Positions 8,057 through 18,262 are shown, numbered from the stretch's first letter. The stretch is 64,000 bases of DNA from Deltaproteobacteria bacterium (GCA_029261875.1 JAJDAL010000006.1:281874-345873), one strand, 5' to 3'. The notes: generated by a model not told the origin, from the letters alone. Numbers and translations: made by a program.

Positions 8057-9646
8057 ATGAAGCGCGATGAAATGCGCGTTCAGATCATGGATACGACGCT
8101 GCGCGACGGTGAGCAGACACCGGACGTGGCCTACACGCCGGCGGAAAAGCTCCAGATCGCCAGCCTGCTCCTGAACGACGTCAAGGTCGACCGGATCGAG
8201 ATCGCCTCCACCCAGGTCTCCGAAGGCGAACGCCAGGGCGCCAAGAGCATCACTTCCTGGGCGCGCAAGAACGATCTGATTTCGAAGGTAGAGATCCTGG
8301 GCTATTGCGACGGCCAAACGTCCGTGGATTGGATCACCGGCGTCGGGGGCAAGGCGATGAACCTGCTCTTGAAGGGATCCCTGCATCATTGTCAGACCCA
8401 ACTCGGACTCACCCCCGCGACCCATCGCGATCGCGCAGAGAAGACCATCCGCTACGCCCGGCGCAAGCGGCTCGCGGTCAACGTCTATCTCGAAGATTGG
8501 TCCCAGGGCGTGAAGAATTCCTTCGACTACGTGTTCGCGATGATGCGAACGCTCACGGAACTCCCCGTCAAGATCGTCTATCTGGCCGACACCCTGGGGG
8601 TGTTCTCGCCGGATGACGTGAAGCGCTACGTCGGGTTGATGGTCAACACCTGGCCGGACACGGTGTTCGAGTTCCACGCCCACGACGACTACGGACTCGC
8701 CACGGCGAACTGCCTGGCCGCCGTCGAAGTGGGCGCGCGCGGTCTGCATACGAGCGTCAACGGAATGGGGGAGCGGGCGGGCAACACGCGCCTCGCCGAG
8801 ATCGTGGCCGCCCTGCACGATCAAACCGGTTTTCGAACGAACGTGGAAGAAGCGCGACTCTCCAGTCTTTCGCAGATGGTCGAGACCTTCAGTGGCAAAG
8901 ATGTGGCCGCCAACGCGCCGATCGTGGGACGCGACGTGTTCACTCAAACCGCCGGCGTTCACGCGGACGGAGACGCCAAGGGAGACCTCTACGAAACCCG
9001 GCTCGCCCCGGCGCGGTTCGGAAGAACCCGGCGCTACGCCCTGGGAAAGCTTTCCGGCAAGGCTTCGCTCGATCACAATCTGAAGAACCTGGGGATCGAA
9101 CTCGCGGATTCGGACCGCGAATTGGTGTTGCAGCGCATCATCGAACTCGGCGACAAGAAGCACACGGTCGTTCCCGACGACCTGCCGTACATCATCGCCG
9201 ACGTACTGAAGAGTCCGACGGCGCAGTTGATCCGAATCGAAGACTATTCCGTCGAAGTCGGTCGCAGCTCCGTCCCCAAAGCGCAGGTCTGCGTGAGCTT
9301 CAAAGGGCGTCGCTCCGAGGGGCAAGCCACTGGCGACGGTGGCTACGATGCATTCATGAATGCCCTCAAGCTGTCGGTGAAGGCCTTTGGCATCGCGGTC
9401 CCCCGACTGCAGGATTTCCGCGTCCGCATTCCCCCGGGCGGCCGAACCGGTGCGTTGGTGGAAACGCTGATCACCTGGGAATCCACGAACCATCGCGACG
9501 GTTCTTTTTCGACCCTCGGCGTGGACTCGGACCAGCTTGCCGCGGCCGTCATCGCCACCGAGAAAATGCTGAACGCGATCGCGACCCCCAACGGCAAGGG
9601 GAGCGGCGCCAAGCGGGACAAACGAACCTCCAAGCGTCGGGGCTGA
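8057..9646 (+). CDS. Alpha-isopropylmalate/homocitrate/citramalate synthase family protein (LeuA-like)
   Basis: The 529-residue protein starts with the DRE-TIM signature [17 protein letters not shown]. It carries the metal-binding [13 protein letters not shown] and the GERAGNTRL loop. After residue 400 a LeuA-dimer-like regulatory domain ([27 protein letters not shown]) completes the fold. It condenses acetyl-CoA with a 2-oxo acid. Which acid (2-oxoisovalerate, pyruvate or other) cannot be decided. The start at 8057 follows GGGGA. The basic Lys/Arg tail at the C-terminus is unusual for the family. Confidence 0.85.
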   Translation: MKRDEMRVQIMDTTLRDGEQTPDVAYTPAEKLQIASLLLNDVKVDRIEIASTQVSEGERQGAKSITSWARKNDLISKVEILGYCDGQTSVDWITGVGGKAMNLLLKGSLHHCQTQLGLTPATHRDRAEKTIRYARRKRLAVNVYLEDWSQGVKNSFDYVFAMMRTLTELPVKIVYLADTLGVFSPDDVKRYVGLMVNTWPDTVFEFHAHDDYGLATANCLAAVEVGARGLHTSVNGMGERAGNTRLAEIVAALHDQTGFRTNVEEARLSSLSQMVETFSGKDVAANAPIVGRDVFTQTAGVHADGDAKGDLYETRLAPARFGRTRRYALGKLSGKASLDHNLKNLGIELADSDRELVLQRIIELGDKKHTVVPDDLPYIIADVLKSPTAQLIRIEDYSVEVGRSSVPKAQVCVSFKGRRSEGQATGDGGYDAFMNALKLSVKAFGIAVPRLQDFRVRIPPGGRTGALVETLITWESTNHRDGSFSTLGVDSDQLAAAVIATEKMLNAIATPNGKGSGAKRDKRTSKRRG

Positions 9647-9651
9647 CCCCC

Positions 9652-10599
9652 TTGCGCCAAAGACGGTTCTACATCGCCCTGTTCGCGCTCGTCCTCTCCT
9701 GCGCGTCTTCCCAAGAACCGGACCCCCGCTATCAACCGGCCCAGAACGTCCTCGAGGTCGTCGCCGTATTGCGACGCCACATTCCCGACGACACGTACCG
9801 GTTTGCGCCGGCCCGGGACTTCGCGGGTCGCAACGTGTACCGCGCCACCCTCGCCCGTCTCGAAAATTTCGAGCAGATCCACAGCGAGTCCCTGCGGGCT
9901 GGACACATGAACGACGTGCTGGCTTTCTCCAAGGGGCGCGCCCTGGAACGCATTCGGGCCTTCGACCTCGCGGCGTCGAGTTATCGGCAGGTCGGCGAGC
10001 GGGATGCGGCGCTCCACGCGGACGCCGATTCGAGCGCGCGCATTTGCGAAACCCTATTCGAGGTTTCGTCCCTTGGACGGCGCAAGCGCGGCACACCCGG
10101 TTTCGCGCTGGGGAAGATTCGATCCGAGGAAATCCTCACCACCTACGAACGGCAGAATGCGTTGCTCGAAAACCTCGCGCAGCGAACTCTGGACAACCAC
10201 TACGCCGCCGTCGTGCACGAGGAGTTGGAGTTTGCGGACATCGAACGCGCTCACTACTTCGTCGCCACCCGCTACCTCCGTCCCGACGGCGACGTCCAGG
10301 CCCTCGCCGAATTGCAACGCGTGGCCGTGCGCCACCGCGAAAGCAAACTCGCCAATCAACATCTCCTGGCGCTCGCAAACCTCTACGCGGAACTCGCCGA
10401 CGAATACGTGCGTGCGAACCCGCCGCAAACCCTGCAATTCGACCCTCCGACGTTCGAAGAACTCGCCGAAGCCGCCATGCGTCTCTACGAAGCCGTGGCG
10501 AACCAAGATGGAACCCCGGAGAAGCTCGAAGCCGGCCGGCGGTTGGAAGCTTTTCTCGCCTTTGCCCTGAGGGTCGACGGTGATCGATTCACCCCGTAG
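9652..10599 (+). CDS. Lipoprotein of unknown function, helical repeat-like
   Basis: A TTG start five bases after the previous stop gives 315 residues. The N-terminus RRFYIALFALVLSC is a lipoprotein signal with the cysteine at about residue 17. The rest is charged and helical, with A-x-x-Y spacing reminiscent of TPR-like solenoids (AASSYRQVGERDAA, AMRLYEAVAN). No enzyme motif is visible. It overlaps the next lipoprotein gene by 20 bases, so the two are co-translated and probably work together in the periplasm or envelope. Confidence 0.65.
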   Translation: MRQRRFYIALFALVLSCASSQEPDPRYQPAQNVLEVVAVLRRHIPDDTYRFAPARDFAGRNVYRATLARLENFEQIHSESLRAGHMNDVLAFSKGRALERIRAFDLAASSYRQVGERDAALHADADSSARICETLFEVSSLGRRKRGTPGFALGKIRSEEILTTYERQNALLENLAQRTLDNHYAAVVHEELEFADIERAHYFVATRYLRPDGDVQALAELQRVAVRHRESKLANQHLLALANLYAELADEYVRANPPQTLQFDPPTFEELAEAAMRLYEAVANQDGTPEKLEAGRRLEAFLAFALRVDGDRFTP

Positions 10600-12859
10600 G
10601 CCGCGCAGGCCGGCGCTCGTGTTGATTCTCATGGGCGTCGCCCTATGGGCGGTCGGCTGTCGCAGTGCAGGGGCTCCGCCATTCCAACCCCTCGAGCCCC
10701 TGTCGACCCGGGCAGCCATTCCCCCCGATCGCGCGGATCACCTGGCGCGCGATCTCGCGACCGCCGCCCTGACGGGGGACGAATCGGCGCATGTGCGGAT
10801 CGAACGCGAACTCGAAGCCCTCGAACAAGAGCGACGCCGAGCCGACGAAGCACCGACGGGGCTTCTCCCGTACGCGGCCGCCCTCGAGAACGCGACACTT
10901 CCCAGCACGATCGAGTATCGGCGCGCCAGCCGCGCGCTCCTCGCGCGCGATGATCTGCCCCCGGATCTCCGCGGGCGTTTGGAGATCGAAGTCGAAGACG
11001 ATCCCCTCAAGTTGGCGAACCGCCGCATCAAGGATTCGCGGGTGCAATCCATGGGGCGGATCTTCAATGCCGTCGCGGAACCCGTTGGGCGCTCGATCAT
11101 GACGAGCGCCCTGGCGCCCTATCGATTGGCCCGCTCCCTGGTCAGCTTGGCGCTTTCCCAGCACGAGCTCGACGAACTGTCGCTGCAGGAGCGCCAGGCC
11201 TTGGTGCATTGGAAGCGATACATCGAACTTCATCCGGAATCTCCCGATGCGGCGGACCTCGTACGACGTGTGGAACACACCCAATCGCGCTGGAACCAAA
11301 CCCGCCGCGATCAAACCCTGCGTTCCGCGAAGAGCGCACTCGAGCGGGGCAGTTCGCGCCGCGCCCTCCTGCTATCGGACCGCGCGTTGCGCTACTCCCC
11401 CGAAGACCTGGAGGCGACGCGGATCCGCGAAGAGGCCAGGAAGCAGGTCGAAAAATGGCGCGCCGATCGTGCGCGCAGCCTCGCTCCGCCGGACCCGGGC
11501 TCGGATATCGCCCCGGAAGCCGCGCGCCCGCTCACGCTCTCCCTTCTCGCGGAACCGGAGCTCATCGCGGGAAACGCGAATCGGCTGAGCGCGGAATCCC
11601 CCGGCTTCGAGGACGAAGCCGCCTTCGCTCTGGCGATCCGGGAAAGAGAGAACGGCTTCGAAACCGTGAGCTGGGACGACCTCGAGAAATTGGCGAAGGA
11701 GGATCCAGCCTCGTCCAACATGGCGCGCCACGCTGCGGCATTAGCCCACAACCCCGAACAGAATCCCGGAGCCGCCTTCGCCGCCGCGCGGAGCCTGGGA
11801 CGCAGACAGCGCACCGCATGGATCTTTCTCGGCGCCCTCTCGAACGACGACTCCATGCGCGGCGTCTCACTGCCCCTGCGTTTTGCCGCGAAGATGCCCT
11901 GGGTAATCGACGCCATTACCGGCCTTCCGAATCGCCTGATTCGCTTTCCCTGGATCAAGACCTGGCCGGCGGATTTCAGCGCGGCGATTTTCGCGCGACG
12001 CTACCTCGAACAGAACCCGGCGGGTGTGCGGGCCAGCAAAATCGGTAGCTGGCTGGTGGCCTTCGAACGCAGGCGCGGGAATGCAGTGGGTGCCCTCGCC
12101 GTTGCGACGGGCCAGCCCTGGGCCGGGAACCTCGCGAAGTTGCGCCAGGAAGCTGCGGAGCAGGCCCTCGAAAGCGCGAAGGGGGCGCGCCGGGCCGATC
12201 TGCGCATTGCGCTTCTGCGCGGCGTCGCGCGCGAATACCCCGGCACCCCGGCCGGCCACTCCGCGGGCGAACTCGTCCAGAAGGAATCCAGACAACTCAC
12301 ACCCCAGCGCATTCGCCTGTCGCGCGGATTCCTGCTCGAGAACCCGACCCTCGTGGGTGTCGACGGCTTGGATCTCAAACCCGAGCTGCTCGACGATGAA
12401 CCCGGCAACGGCGAACTCCACGCCGAAGGCATCACGTTCGTGGGCGGGCGCTATCTCGAGTTCGCCTTCGAAGCCCCGGACGGCGATGACGACGAACCGG
12501 TGCGCGTGCAGCGGGAGATTTCCGAGGAGCGCCTGGCCCGGTTGGTGGCCCTGGTCGACGAAACCTCCCTCGCCAATGCCCTTGCGGACCCGGATGCCTT
12601 CGCGGCCCTCGACTCCGACCGCGAGCACTACTTCGAGCGCGCGCGACTCGGGATCGCCGACGACGTCGACCGGCGCAGTACGGCGCGCTCGGAGTTCGCC
12701 TACGAGGGAATGCGAGAACGCTACGGGCTGGTGCGCGCTCGCGAATCCATTCTCCCGGTGGAACTCGTCATCCAGGGTTCCCTCACGGACGCTTCGCTCG
12801 GGGCCTTTCCGCGGATCCGCATGCCCAAGAAGACACCTGACGCGTTCCTCTACAAATAA
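10580..12859 (+). CDS. Large lipoprotein of unknown function
   Basis: A GTG start inside the end of the preceding gene yields 759 residues. Arginine-rich N-terminal residues are followed by LVLILMGVALWAVGC, a lipobox with cysteine near residue 27. The body has several helical solenoid-like stretches, for example the segment around residues 205-310 with HWKRYIELHPESPDAADLV, typical of TPR. The C-terminal 150 residues are richer in beta and acidic residues. No catalytic motif is recognised. With the 9652 gene it forms a two-lipoprotein unit. Its stop overlaps the end of glcF by ten bases, convergently. Confidence 0.65.
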   Translation: MIDSPRRPRRPALVLILMGVALWAVGCRSAGAPPFQPLEPLSTRAAIPPDRADHLARDLATAALTGDESAHVRIERELEALEQERRRADEAPTGLLPYAAALENATLPSTIEYRRASRALLARDDLPPDLRGRLEIEVEDDPLKLANRRIKDSRVQSMGRIFNAVAEPVGRSIMTSALAPYRLARSLVSLALSQHELDELSLQERQALVHWKRYIELHPESPDAADLVRRVEHTQSRWNQTRRDQTLRSAKSALERGSSRRALLLSDRALRYSPEDLEATRIREEARKQVEKWRADRARSLAPPDPGSDIAPEAARPLTLSLLAEPELIAGNANRLSAESPGFEDEAAFALAIRERENGFETVSWDDLEKLAKEDPASSNMARHAAALAHNPEQNPGAAFAAARSLGRRQRTAWIFLGALSNDDSMRGVSLPLRFAAKMPWVIDAITGLPNRLIRFPWIKTWPADFSAAIFARRYLEQNPAGVRASKIGSWLVAFERRRGNAVGALAVATGQPWAGNLAKLRQEAAEQALESAKGARRADLRIALLRGVAREYPGTPAGHSAGELVQKESRQLTPQRIRLSRGFLLENPTLVGVDGLDLKPELLDDEPGNGELHAEGITFVGGRYLEFAFEAPDGDDDEPVRVQREISEERLARLVALVDETSLANALADPDAFAALDSDREHYFERARLGIADDVDRRSTARSEFAYEGMRERYGLVRARESILPVELVIQGSLTDASLGAFPRIRMPKKTPDAFLYK

Positions 12860-14091
12860 GCGGCGTCGAGCAGCTCCACGGGGTGGAGCACCTTTGCCCG
12901 CAGTCCGCGTTCCGCCGCTCCAGCGCGCAGCTGCATGAGGCAGCCCGGATTCCCGGTCGCGATCGCATCGGGATCTGCAGCCGCAAGCGAGTCGAGCTTG
13001 CGACTCCGTACCGCGTTCGCCATGGCGGGTTGCGTGAGGTTGTAGGTACCCGCCGCCCCGCAACAACTCCCGGGATCGTCGTGGGACACGAGTTCCAAAC
13101 CGGGGATTTGCGCGAGCAACCGGCGCGGTGCATCGGCGACTCCCTGGCCGTGAACCAGGTGGCAGGGATCGTCGTAGCAAACCCGCAAGGCAGATCGACC
13201 GCGGGGCGGACGCAGTCCCTGTTCGTCGAGGAACTGGCACACGTCGCGCACGAGCTGGGCGAACTTTTGACCCCGGCCCGGGCGCCATCCATCGGCTTCG
13301 AGCATCGCCGCACCGCAACCCGCCGAGTTCACCACGATCGCGTCGACGTCCAAGGAATCGAAACAGCGTAGGTTTGCATCCAAGAGTTCCCGGGCAAACT
13401 CCGCATCACCGGAATGGGCATGAAGCGCACCGCAACATCCCTGCGTGCGGGGAATCAGAACTTCGAAGCCGTTCTTCGACAACAAGCGCGCCGTCGCCGC
13501 GTTCACGGCGCCGAACAGTTCGGGCATCACACAACCGGTGAACAGGGCAACGCGACCGCGTTGGGTTCCTTCCGCAGCGATGCGTTCGGGCAGGGGTTGA
13601 CGCAGCGCTCGCTCCGGCACCGCGGGGAGCAGCGCATGGGCTTCCCGCATGCGGGCCGGCAACAGACCCAGAAACAGCCGGTCGAGACCCAGTTGCTGCA
13701 CGGCACGCAACACGGTCATCAAGAACGAGAGTCGTTTGGGATGAGGCACGACCTGGCGCAGGGCGAAGCGTTCTACGCGCCGCACGAGGTTCGGTCGAAC
13801 GGTTTGCGACGCCACCGCCCGGGCGTCTTCCAGGATCGAGCCGAATTGCACCCCCGACGGACACGCGGTCTCACAGGCGCGACACCCCAGACACAGGAAG
13901 AGTTCGTCGTTCACGGTCTCCGCCAGCGGAATGCGTCCCTCCGCCACACCGCGCACCAGATAGATGCGCCCGCGCGGCGACGAAGTCTCGCGTCCGGTTT
14001 CGCGATAGGTCGGGCAGGCGGGAAGACACAGCCCACAGTGGACGCAATCCAGGGACTTCTCGTAGGCGGCATCGAGTGTGCTTCGGCTCAT
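12850..14091 (-). CDS. glcF: Glycolate oxidase iron-sulfur subunit GlcF
   Basis: The 413-residue protein has two 4Fe-4S ferredoxin motifs, CVHCGLCLPACP (about residues 15-26) and CLGCRACETACP (about 66-77). Two CCG domains follow, with GCCGALHAHSG and GSCCGAAGTY. It passes electrons from the flavin subunits to the respiratory chain. The ATG at 14091 shares one base with the TGA of glcE (TGATG), which supports translational coupling and this start over a GTG three codons earlier. It is the last gene of glcDEF. Confidence 0.9.
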   Translation of the reverse strand: MSRSTLDAAYEKSLDCVHCGLCLPACPTYRETGRETSSPRGRIYLVRGVAEGRIPLAETVNDELFLCLGCRACETACPSGVQFGSILEDARAVASQTVRPNLVRRVERFALRQVVPHPKRLSFLMTVLRAVQQLGLDRLFLGLLPARMREAHALLPAVPERALRQPLPERIAAEGTQRGRVALFTGCVMPELFGAVNAATARLLSKNGFEVLIPRTQGCCGALHAHSGDAEFARELLDANLRCFDSLDVDAIVVNSAGCGAAMLEADGWRPGRGQKFAQLVRDVCQFLDEQGLRPPRGRSALRVCYDDPCHLVHGQGVADAPRRLLAQIPGLELVSHDDPGSCCGAAGTYNLTQPAMANAVRSRKLDSLAAADPDAIATGNPGCLMQLRAGAAERGLRAKVLHPVELLDAAYL

Positions 14092-15329
14092 CACAGGCAC
14101 CCGGCGGAACGGCCCGGACTCAGCACGCCCTTGGGATCGAAGCGTTGCTTGATCGCTCTCGAGAGAGCTTCCGTCTCGGACGCCGCACCAAAAACGTTTC
14201 GCTGGTTCTTGACCGCCGGCGGAACGCTTTCCCAGAAATAACTACCGTGTCCCGCAGCCGTCACGGCCGCAACCTCCTCGAAGAGCGCATCGATCCCGCT
14301 CGGATCCGTTTCGAAGGCCACCGAGATCACTCCGCGTGCCGGGTACGAAACCAACCTCCGCGACGCGGGTAGCAGGCGCTCGAGGGACGCGGGCAAGCTC
14401 GTCGGTTGCAGCAGAAGTAAAACGCGCAGACACTCCGCCGCGGTTTCACCGCCTTGGATCTCCCTCACGCGATCGAAGTCTTCCAGCGTGGCATCGCGTG
14501 CACCGAACTCTGCGCGAAGAAACGCTTGTTCCGAACTCACCCAATCTTCGTCGCCGGACGAGAGAACGGCGACGACGCTGTCCGCGTCTTCCGCCACGGT
14601 CGCAGCCGCCGCGCCAGCGAGTTGGGCCACTGCGTGGTCGCCGGGTCGGCGTGACAGCGCGAGCGCACAATGCGCCGCATCCCGAATTCCCGCGAAGTCC
14701 ATCACGCAAACCGCTTCGCATTCCGGTTTGGGAAACAGGCGCAGCCAAGCGCCGGCAATGACGCCCACGGTCCCCAACGATCCCACGTAGAGCTTCGACA
14801 GGTCGTAGCCGGTGACGTTCTTGACGACGCGCCCGCCGCAACGCGTTTGCTCCCCCGAGGCCAGGACGACGTCGAGACCCAAGACCCGGTCACGCGGCAA
14901 ACCGTAGATCTCCGCTCTCGGCCCGAACGCTGCCGAAGCCAACGCACCCCCCACCGTCGAATCCGACCCGGGCGGATCCAAGGGCAACGTCCACCCTTCC
15001 TCGCCAAGCGTTTCCCGAAGCGCGGCGAGTCGGGTTCCCGCCCGCACGCACACGACGCCTTCCTCCAGATCGAGTTCTTCGACACCGACCATGCGTTCGG
15101 TCGAGATCACGACGTCGGCGCGCGTCAGCGGGTTCCCCCAACCCATTCGGGAACCGCCGCCGCGCACCAAAGCCGCGCCGTCGGTTTCGTGCAGCGCGCC
15201 CAAGGTTTCCCCGAGCGCAGCAGCGTTCTCCGGTCGAACCATCGATTCGACGGAAATTCCGTCGAGCGCGAAGCGCGTCGGTTCCAGCCGATCCCCGAGC
15301 CGCGCGCGCAAGACACCCGTTTCACTCAT
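14091..15329 (-). CDS. glcE: Glycolate oxidase FAD-binding subunit GlcE
   Basis: The 412-residue protein has the PCMH-type FAD-binding fold: VRGGGSRMGWGNP, PGSDSTVGGALASAAFGP and VKNVTGYDLSKLYVGSLGT. It ends with the family tail DPKGVLSPGR. With GlcD it forms the flavin part of glycolate dehydrogenase, which converts glycolate to glyoxylate. The ATG at 15329 overlaps the glcD stop by four bases (ATGA), which fixes the start. The frame also stays open for 422 codons further upstream, antisense-free but inside glcD, so that extension is not coding. Confidence 0.9.
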   Translation of the reverse strand: MSETGVLRARLGDRLEPTRFALDGISVESMVRPENAAALGETLGALHETDGAALVRGGGSRMGWGNPLTRADVVISTERMVGVEELDLEEGVVCVRAGTRLAALRETLGEEGWTLPLDPPGSDSTVGGALASAAFGPRAEIYGLPRDRVLGLDVVLASGEQTRCGGRVVKNVTGYDLSKLYVGSLGTVGVIAGAWLRLFPKPECEAVCVMDFAGIRDAAHCALALSRRPGDHAVAQLAGAAAATVAEDADSVVAVLSSGDEDWVSSEQAFLRAEFGARDATLEDFDRVREIQGGETAAECLRVLLLLQPTSLPASLERLLPASRRLVSYPARGVISVAFETDPSGIDALFEEVAAVTAAGHGSYFWESVPPAVKNQRNVFGAASETEALSRAIKQRFDPKGVLSPGRSAGCL

Positions 15330-16771
15330 GCGTCGAAGGGAACCCGGTCGTAACCCCGAGCTTTGGGATTCGCCTCGGCGCAAAACCGCGGCGTCGGAAG
15401 AATCTTGCCCGGGTTGCAGGCGCCGTCGGGGTTGAAGGCGTCCCGCAGCCAGTGCATGGGTGTCAGGTCGACGTCGCGGAACACGAGCCCCATGAAGTCT
15501 CGCTTCTCGGTCCCGATGCCGTGCTCGCCGGTGATGACACCGCCCGCGTCGACACACAGGCGCAAGATCTCTTCGCCCGCGGCGAGGACGCGTCGCATCT
15601 CGTCCGGGTCCCGGCGGTCGAAACAGATGTTCGGGTGCAAGTTGCCGTCGCCGGCGTGAAAGACGTTTGCCAGCTTGAGCCGATGCCGGTCTCCGATCTC
15701 GCAGATTTTCTCGAGCACTTCCGGGAGGCGCGTGCGCGGAACCACGGCGTCGTGGACGTAGAGGTCCGGCGCCAAGCGCCCCATGGCGCCGAAGGCACCC
15801 TTGCGCGCTTTCCAGAACGCCTGGCGCTCGGTGTCGTCGCGCGCCACATCGATGCGGGTGGCGCCCGCCTCCCGGGCCAGGCGCTCGACGACCTCCACTT
15901 GCCGCGGCAACACGGCGGCGGGCCCGTCGAGTTCCGTCAGCAGGACCGCCCCGGCGTCGCGCGGCAAGCCCGCGGCGTAGACGCTCGCCTCCACGGCATC
16001 GATGGTGCGCTTGTCCAGGATTTCGAGGGCCGCCGGGACGAGCCCCGAACGAATCACCGCTCCGACGGCGCGACAAGCCGTCACCACATCCGGAAAAATC
16101 GCGAGCAACGTCTCGACGCCCTGGGGTTTCTGGGTGAGCTGGACCGTCGCTTCGGTCACGACGCCCAACGTTCCCTCGCTCCCCACCACCGCACCTACCA
16201 GGTCGTACCCCATGGGTCGCCCGGCCGGCGTTCCGAGCCTTGCAACCTGCCCATCGGGCAGAACCAATTCCAACGCGAGAATGTGATTCGTGGTGGTTCC
16301 GTACTTCAGGGTGTGGGGCCCGCCGGAATTCTCCGCGATGTTTCCACCGATCGTGCACGCCAGTTGGCTCGAAGGATCCGGCGCGTAGAAGAGGCCGAGA
16401 TCCACCACCGCTTTCGAGAGATCCGCGTTCACGACACCGGGCTGAACCACCGCAGTCCGGTTCTCCGCATCGACCGCGAGAATGCGATTCATGCGCGAGC
16501 ACTCGATCACGACCCCGCCCTCGGGTGCCAACGCACCACCCGAAAGTCCAGTCCCCGCACCCCGCGGCGTAAACGCCACCCCCGCTTCGCGACAAGCGCG
16601 AATCACCGCGCTCACCTCTTGCGTACTACGCGGAAACACCACCGCCATGGCAGCACTCGTGTGAAGCGTCAGCGCATCGCATTCGTACGCAAACAACTCC
16701 TCCACCCGAGACAACACGCCCCCCTCTCCCAAAAGAGAGACAAGCCGCCGAACCAAACCCCCCGTTTCCAT
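15326..16771 (-). CDS. glcD: Glycolate oxidase subunit GlcD (FAD-linked)
   Basis: The 481-residue protein has the FAD-binding motif TPRGAGTGLSGGALAPEGG and IGGNIAENSGGPHTLKYG. The C-terminal FAD-linked oxidase domain ends in HAGDGNLHPNICFD and GEHGIGTEKRDFM. It is the catalytic glycolate/D-lactate-type dehydrogenase subunit. It heads the glcD-glcE-glcF operon, whose genes overlap by one to four bases. No dedicated regulator is adjacent. Confidence 0.92.
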   Translation of the reverse strand: METGGLVRRLVSLLGEGGVLSRVEELFAYECDALTLHTSAAMAVVFPRSTQEVSAVIRACREAGVAFTPRGAGTGLSGGALAPEGGVVIECSRMNRILAVDAENRTAVVQPGVVNADLSKAVVDLGLFYAPDPSSQLACTIGGNIAENSGGPHTLKYGTTTNHILALELVLPDGQVARLGTPAGRPMGYDLVGAVVGSEGTLGVVTEATVQLTQKPQGVETLLAIFPDVVTACRAVGAVIRSGLVPAALEILDKRTIDAVEASVYAAGLPRDAGAVLLTELDGPAAVLPRQVEVVERLAREAGATRIDVARDDTERQAFWKARKGAFGAMGRLAPDLYVHDAVVPRTRLPEVLEKICEIGDRHRLKLANVFHAGDGNLHPNICFDRRDPDEMRRVLAAGEEILRLCVDAGGVITGEHGIGTEKRDFMGLVFRDVDLTPMHWLRDAFNPDGACNPGKILPTPRFCAEANPKARGYDRVPFDA

Positions 16772-16861
16772 CCCAACACACTAGCAACCCCACCCCCCAC
16801 CAGATCGCCACACCCGACCCGCTTCCCAGCAGATTCAAACCAACCGAATCAAGAATAGACA

Positions 16862-16981
16862 GGCTTCGCCGGCCGTTAACCCGAAAGGCAAGCCCGAAGG
16901 GCGCGCAGCGAAGCACATGGCCCTAGCCATGTGCCAGAGCGAAGACGGGCAGGCCGGCTTCGCCGGCCGTTAACCCGAAAG
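16862..16981. repeat. Pair of 26-bp direct repeats flanking a hairpin
   Basis: GGCTTCGCCGGCCGTTAACC plus six more bases is repeated exactly at 16862-16887 and 16956-16981. Between the copies a 9-bp inverted repeat (16913-16921 with 16926-16934, GCACATGGC) can form a hairpin. The unit lies between the start of glcD and the end of the metallopeptidase gene. It looks like an intergenic repetitive element (REP-like). No coding sequence is supported here. Confidence 0.6.
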
Positions 16982-16982
16982 C

Positions 16983-18020
16983 TCATGCAAGTCCGAGGCG
17001 CTCGAGATCTTCTTCGTCGAGGCCCAGGTAATGGCCGATCTCGTGCTTGACCGTGACCTGGATCTGTTCGATCAGATCCGAACGATCGCGGCAAACCTTT
17101 TCCAGGTTCTTCTTGAACAAGATCACGCGATCCATGTCTTCGGTCGGTTCCGTCACTCCCGCTTCGGTACGCGGGATGCCGATGAAGATTCCCAGAATCT
17201 GCGGGGAAACATTCTCTCCGCGAATCAAATCCTCCGCGGGAAAGTCCTCGATCAACAGCGGAACGTTTTCGACGTACTCGCGAATCGAGCGCGGCAGATT
17301 CTCGAGCGCCTCCGCGGCGGATCGTTCGAACGTCTCCATATCGACTTCCGTCGGCTGGGGATAATTCTCCGGCTCCAGAGCATCCGCCGTCGCGAACGCC
17401 CCGGCCGCGGCATCCGACTCTCCGAGTCGCTCGGCCACCAGGGCGAAGTGATAGATCGCGTGGGCGGATTCCGGATCCAGCGCCATGGAGCGTTCGAGCT
17501 GGGACCGCGCCTCTTCGAAGCGCCCGAGTTCGAACAAGAGCTGCCCCTCGAAGGCCCGGTACACGCCCTGCTCACCGCCGGCCTTGAGTGCGCGCCGAAC
17601 CAGGAACAACGCGCCTTCGAGATCGTCGACGTAGAAGAGCGACTTGGATTTGAGGTAGTAGAGCTCCGCCTCGACTCCGCGGTCGAGGCGCGGCAGATCT
17701 TCGCTGCCGGCGAGCAGCCGATCGCAATGCTCCATCGCCTGTTCGTAGTCGTTGAAGCCCTCGATCAGGAGTTCGGCGCGATTGAGGTGAGCGGTGATGA
17801 ACTTGGGATCCGCCGCGATGGCGCGGTCGAATTCGTAGAGAGCTTCCTCGACCTTGCCCGCCTCCCAGAGAATTTCACCGCGGCCGTTGTGGGCCTCGGC
17901 GCCACCCGGGTGGGCCTTCAACGCTTCGTCGAGCCAAGCCAGCGCCTCCTCGGTGCGGCCACCGTGCGAGGCATCCATCGCCTGATCGAGGCAATCCCAG
18001 TATCTGTCCTTATCTCTCAT
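16983..18020 (-). CDS. TPR protein fused to a zincin-like metallopeptidase domain
   Basis: The 345-residue protein has TPR repeats over residues about 1-225 (AWLDEALKAHPGGAEAHNGRGE, ALYEFDRAIAADPKFITAHLNRAE). A C-terminal domain follows, with VENVPLLIEDFP, LGIFIGIPR and the zinc motif VKHEIGHYLGL near residue 330. This domain matches the small type-I zincin (DUF1025) family that is normally encoded alone. The ATG at 18020 is preferred because GAAGGG lies five bases before it. The TPR part may choose substrates for the peptidase. That coupling is inference. Confidence 0.75.
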   Translation of the reverse strand: MRDKDRYWDCLDQAMDASHGGRTEEALAWLDEALKAHPGGAEAHNGRGEILWEAGKVEEALYEFDRAIAADPKFITAHLNRAELLIEGFNDYEQAMEHCDRLLAGSEDLPRLDRGVEAELYYLKSKSLFYVDDLEGALFLVRRALKAGGEQGVYRAFEGQLLFELGRFEEARSQLERSMALDPESAHAIYHFALVAERLGESDAAAGAFATADALEPENYPQPTEVDMETFERSAAEALENLPRSIREYVENVPLLIEDFPAEDLIRGENVSPQILGIFIGIPRTEAGVTEPTEDMDRVILFKKNLEKVCRDRSDLIEQIQVTVKHEIGHYLGLDEEDLERLGLA

Positions 18021-18262
18021 CGATCCCTTCACACCTGGAAGGCACTACCGGTAGGCAGCCGGGGGAGCCGGCCGGGACCAGAGGGAGCATAGCAGACCCC
18101 CCTTTCCTTATCGGCTGGACGCCGCCGTCGGAACGACCTCTTAACTATTTGATTTTAAAAGGAAAAAAGATTCGACCTCGGAAGACGTGAGACCGCTTTT
18201 CAGCCAGAGGCAAACCGTGTCGCAAGCGCTCTGAAACGCTTCGATTCTCGGATCCAGGCGGC
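18021..18262. other. Intergenic region with an AT-rich promoter-like stretch
   Basis: These 242 bases hold no credible gene. An unusually AT-rich stretch (18141-18175, including TTTGATTTTAAAAGGAAAAA) stands out in this GC-rich context. On the minus strand it could supply a promoter for the TPR-metallopeptidase gene. No exact -35/-10 pair can be assigned. Confidence 0.35.

Noticed and set aside
8012..10096. A 694-codon open frame on the minus strand opposite the LeuA-like gene
   Set aside because: It is antisense to a gene with clear family motifs. Its composition is typical of a GC-rich shadow frame and it has no ribosome binding site or recognisable domain.
14091..16595. An 834-codon fusion of glcE with upstream sequence
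   Set aside because: The upstream half is out of frame with glcD on the same strand. GlcE starts at 15329 by its family start and its ATGA overlap with glcD.
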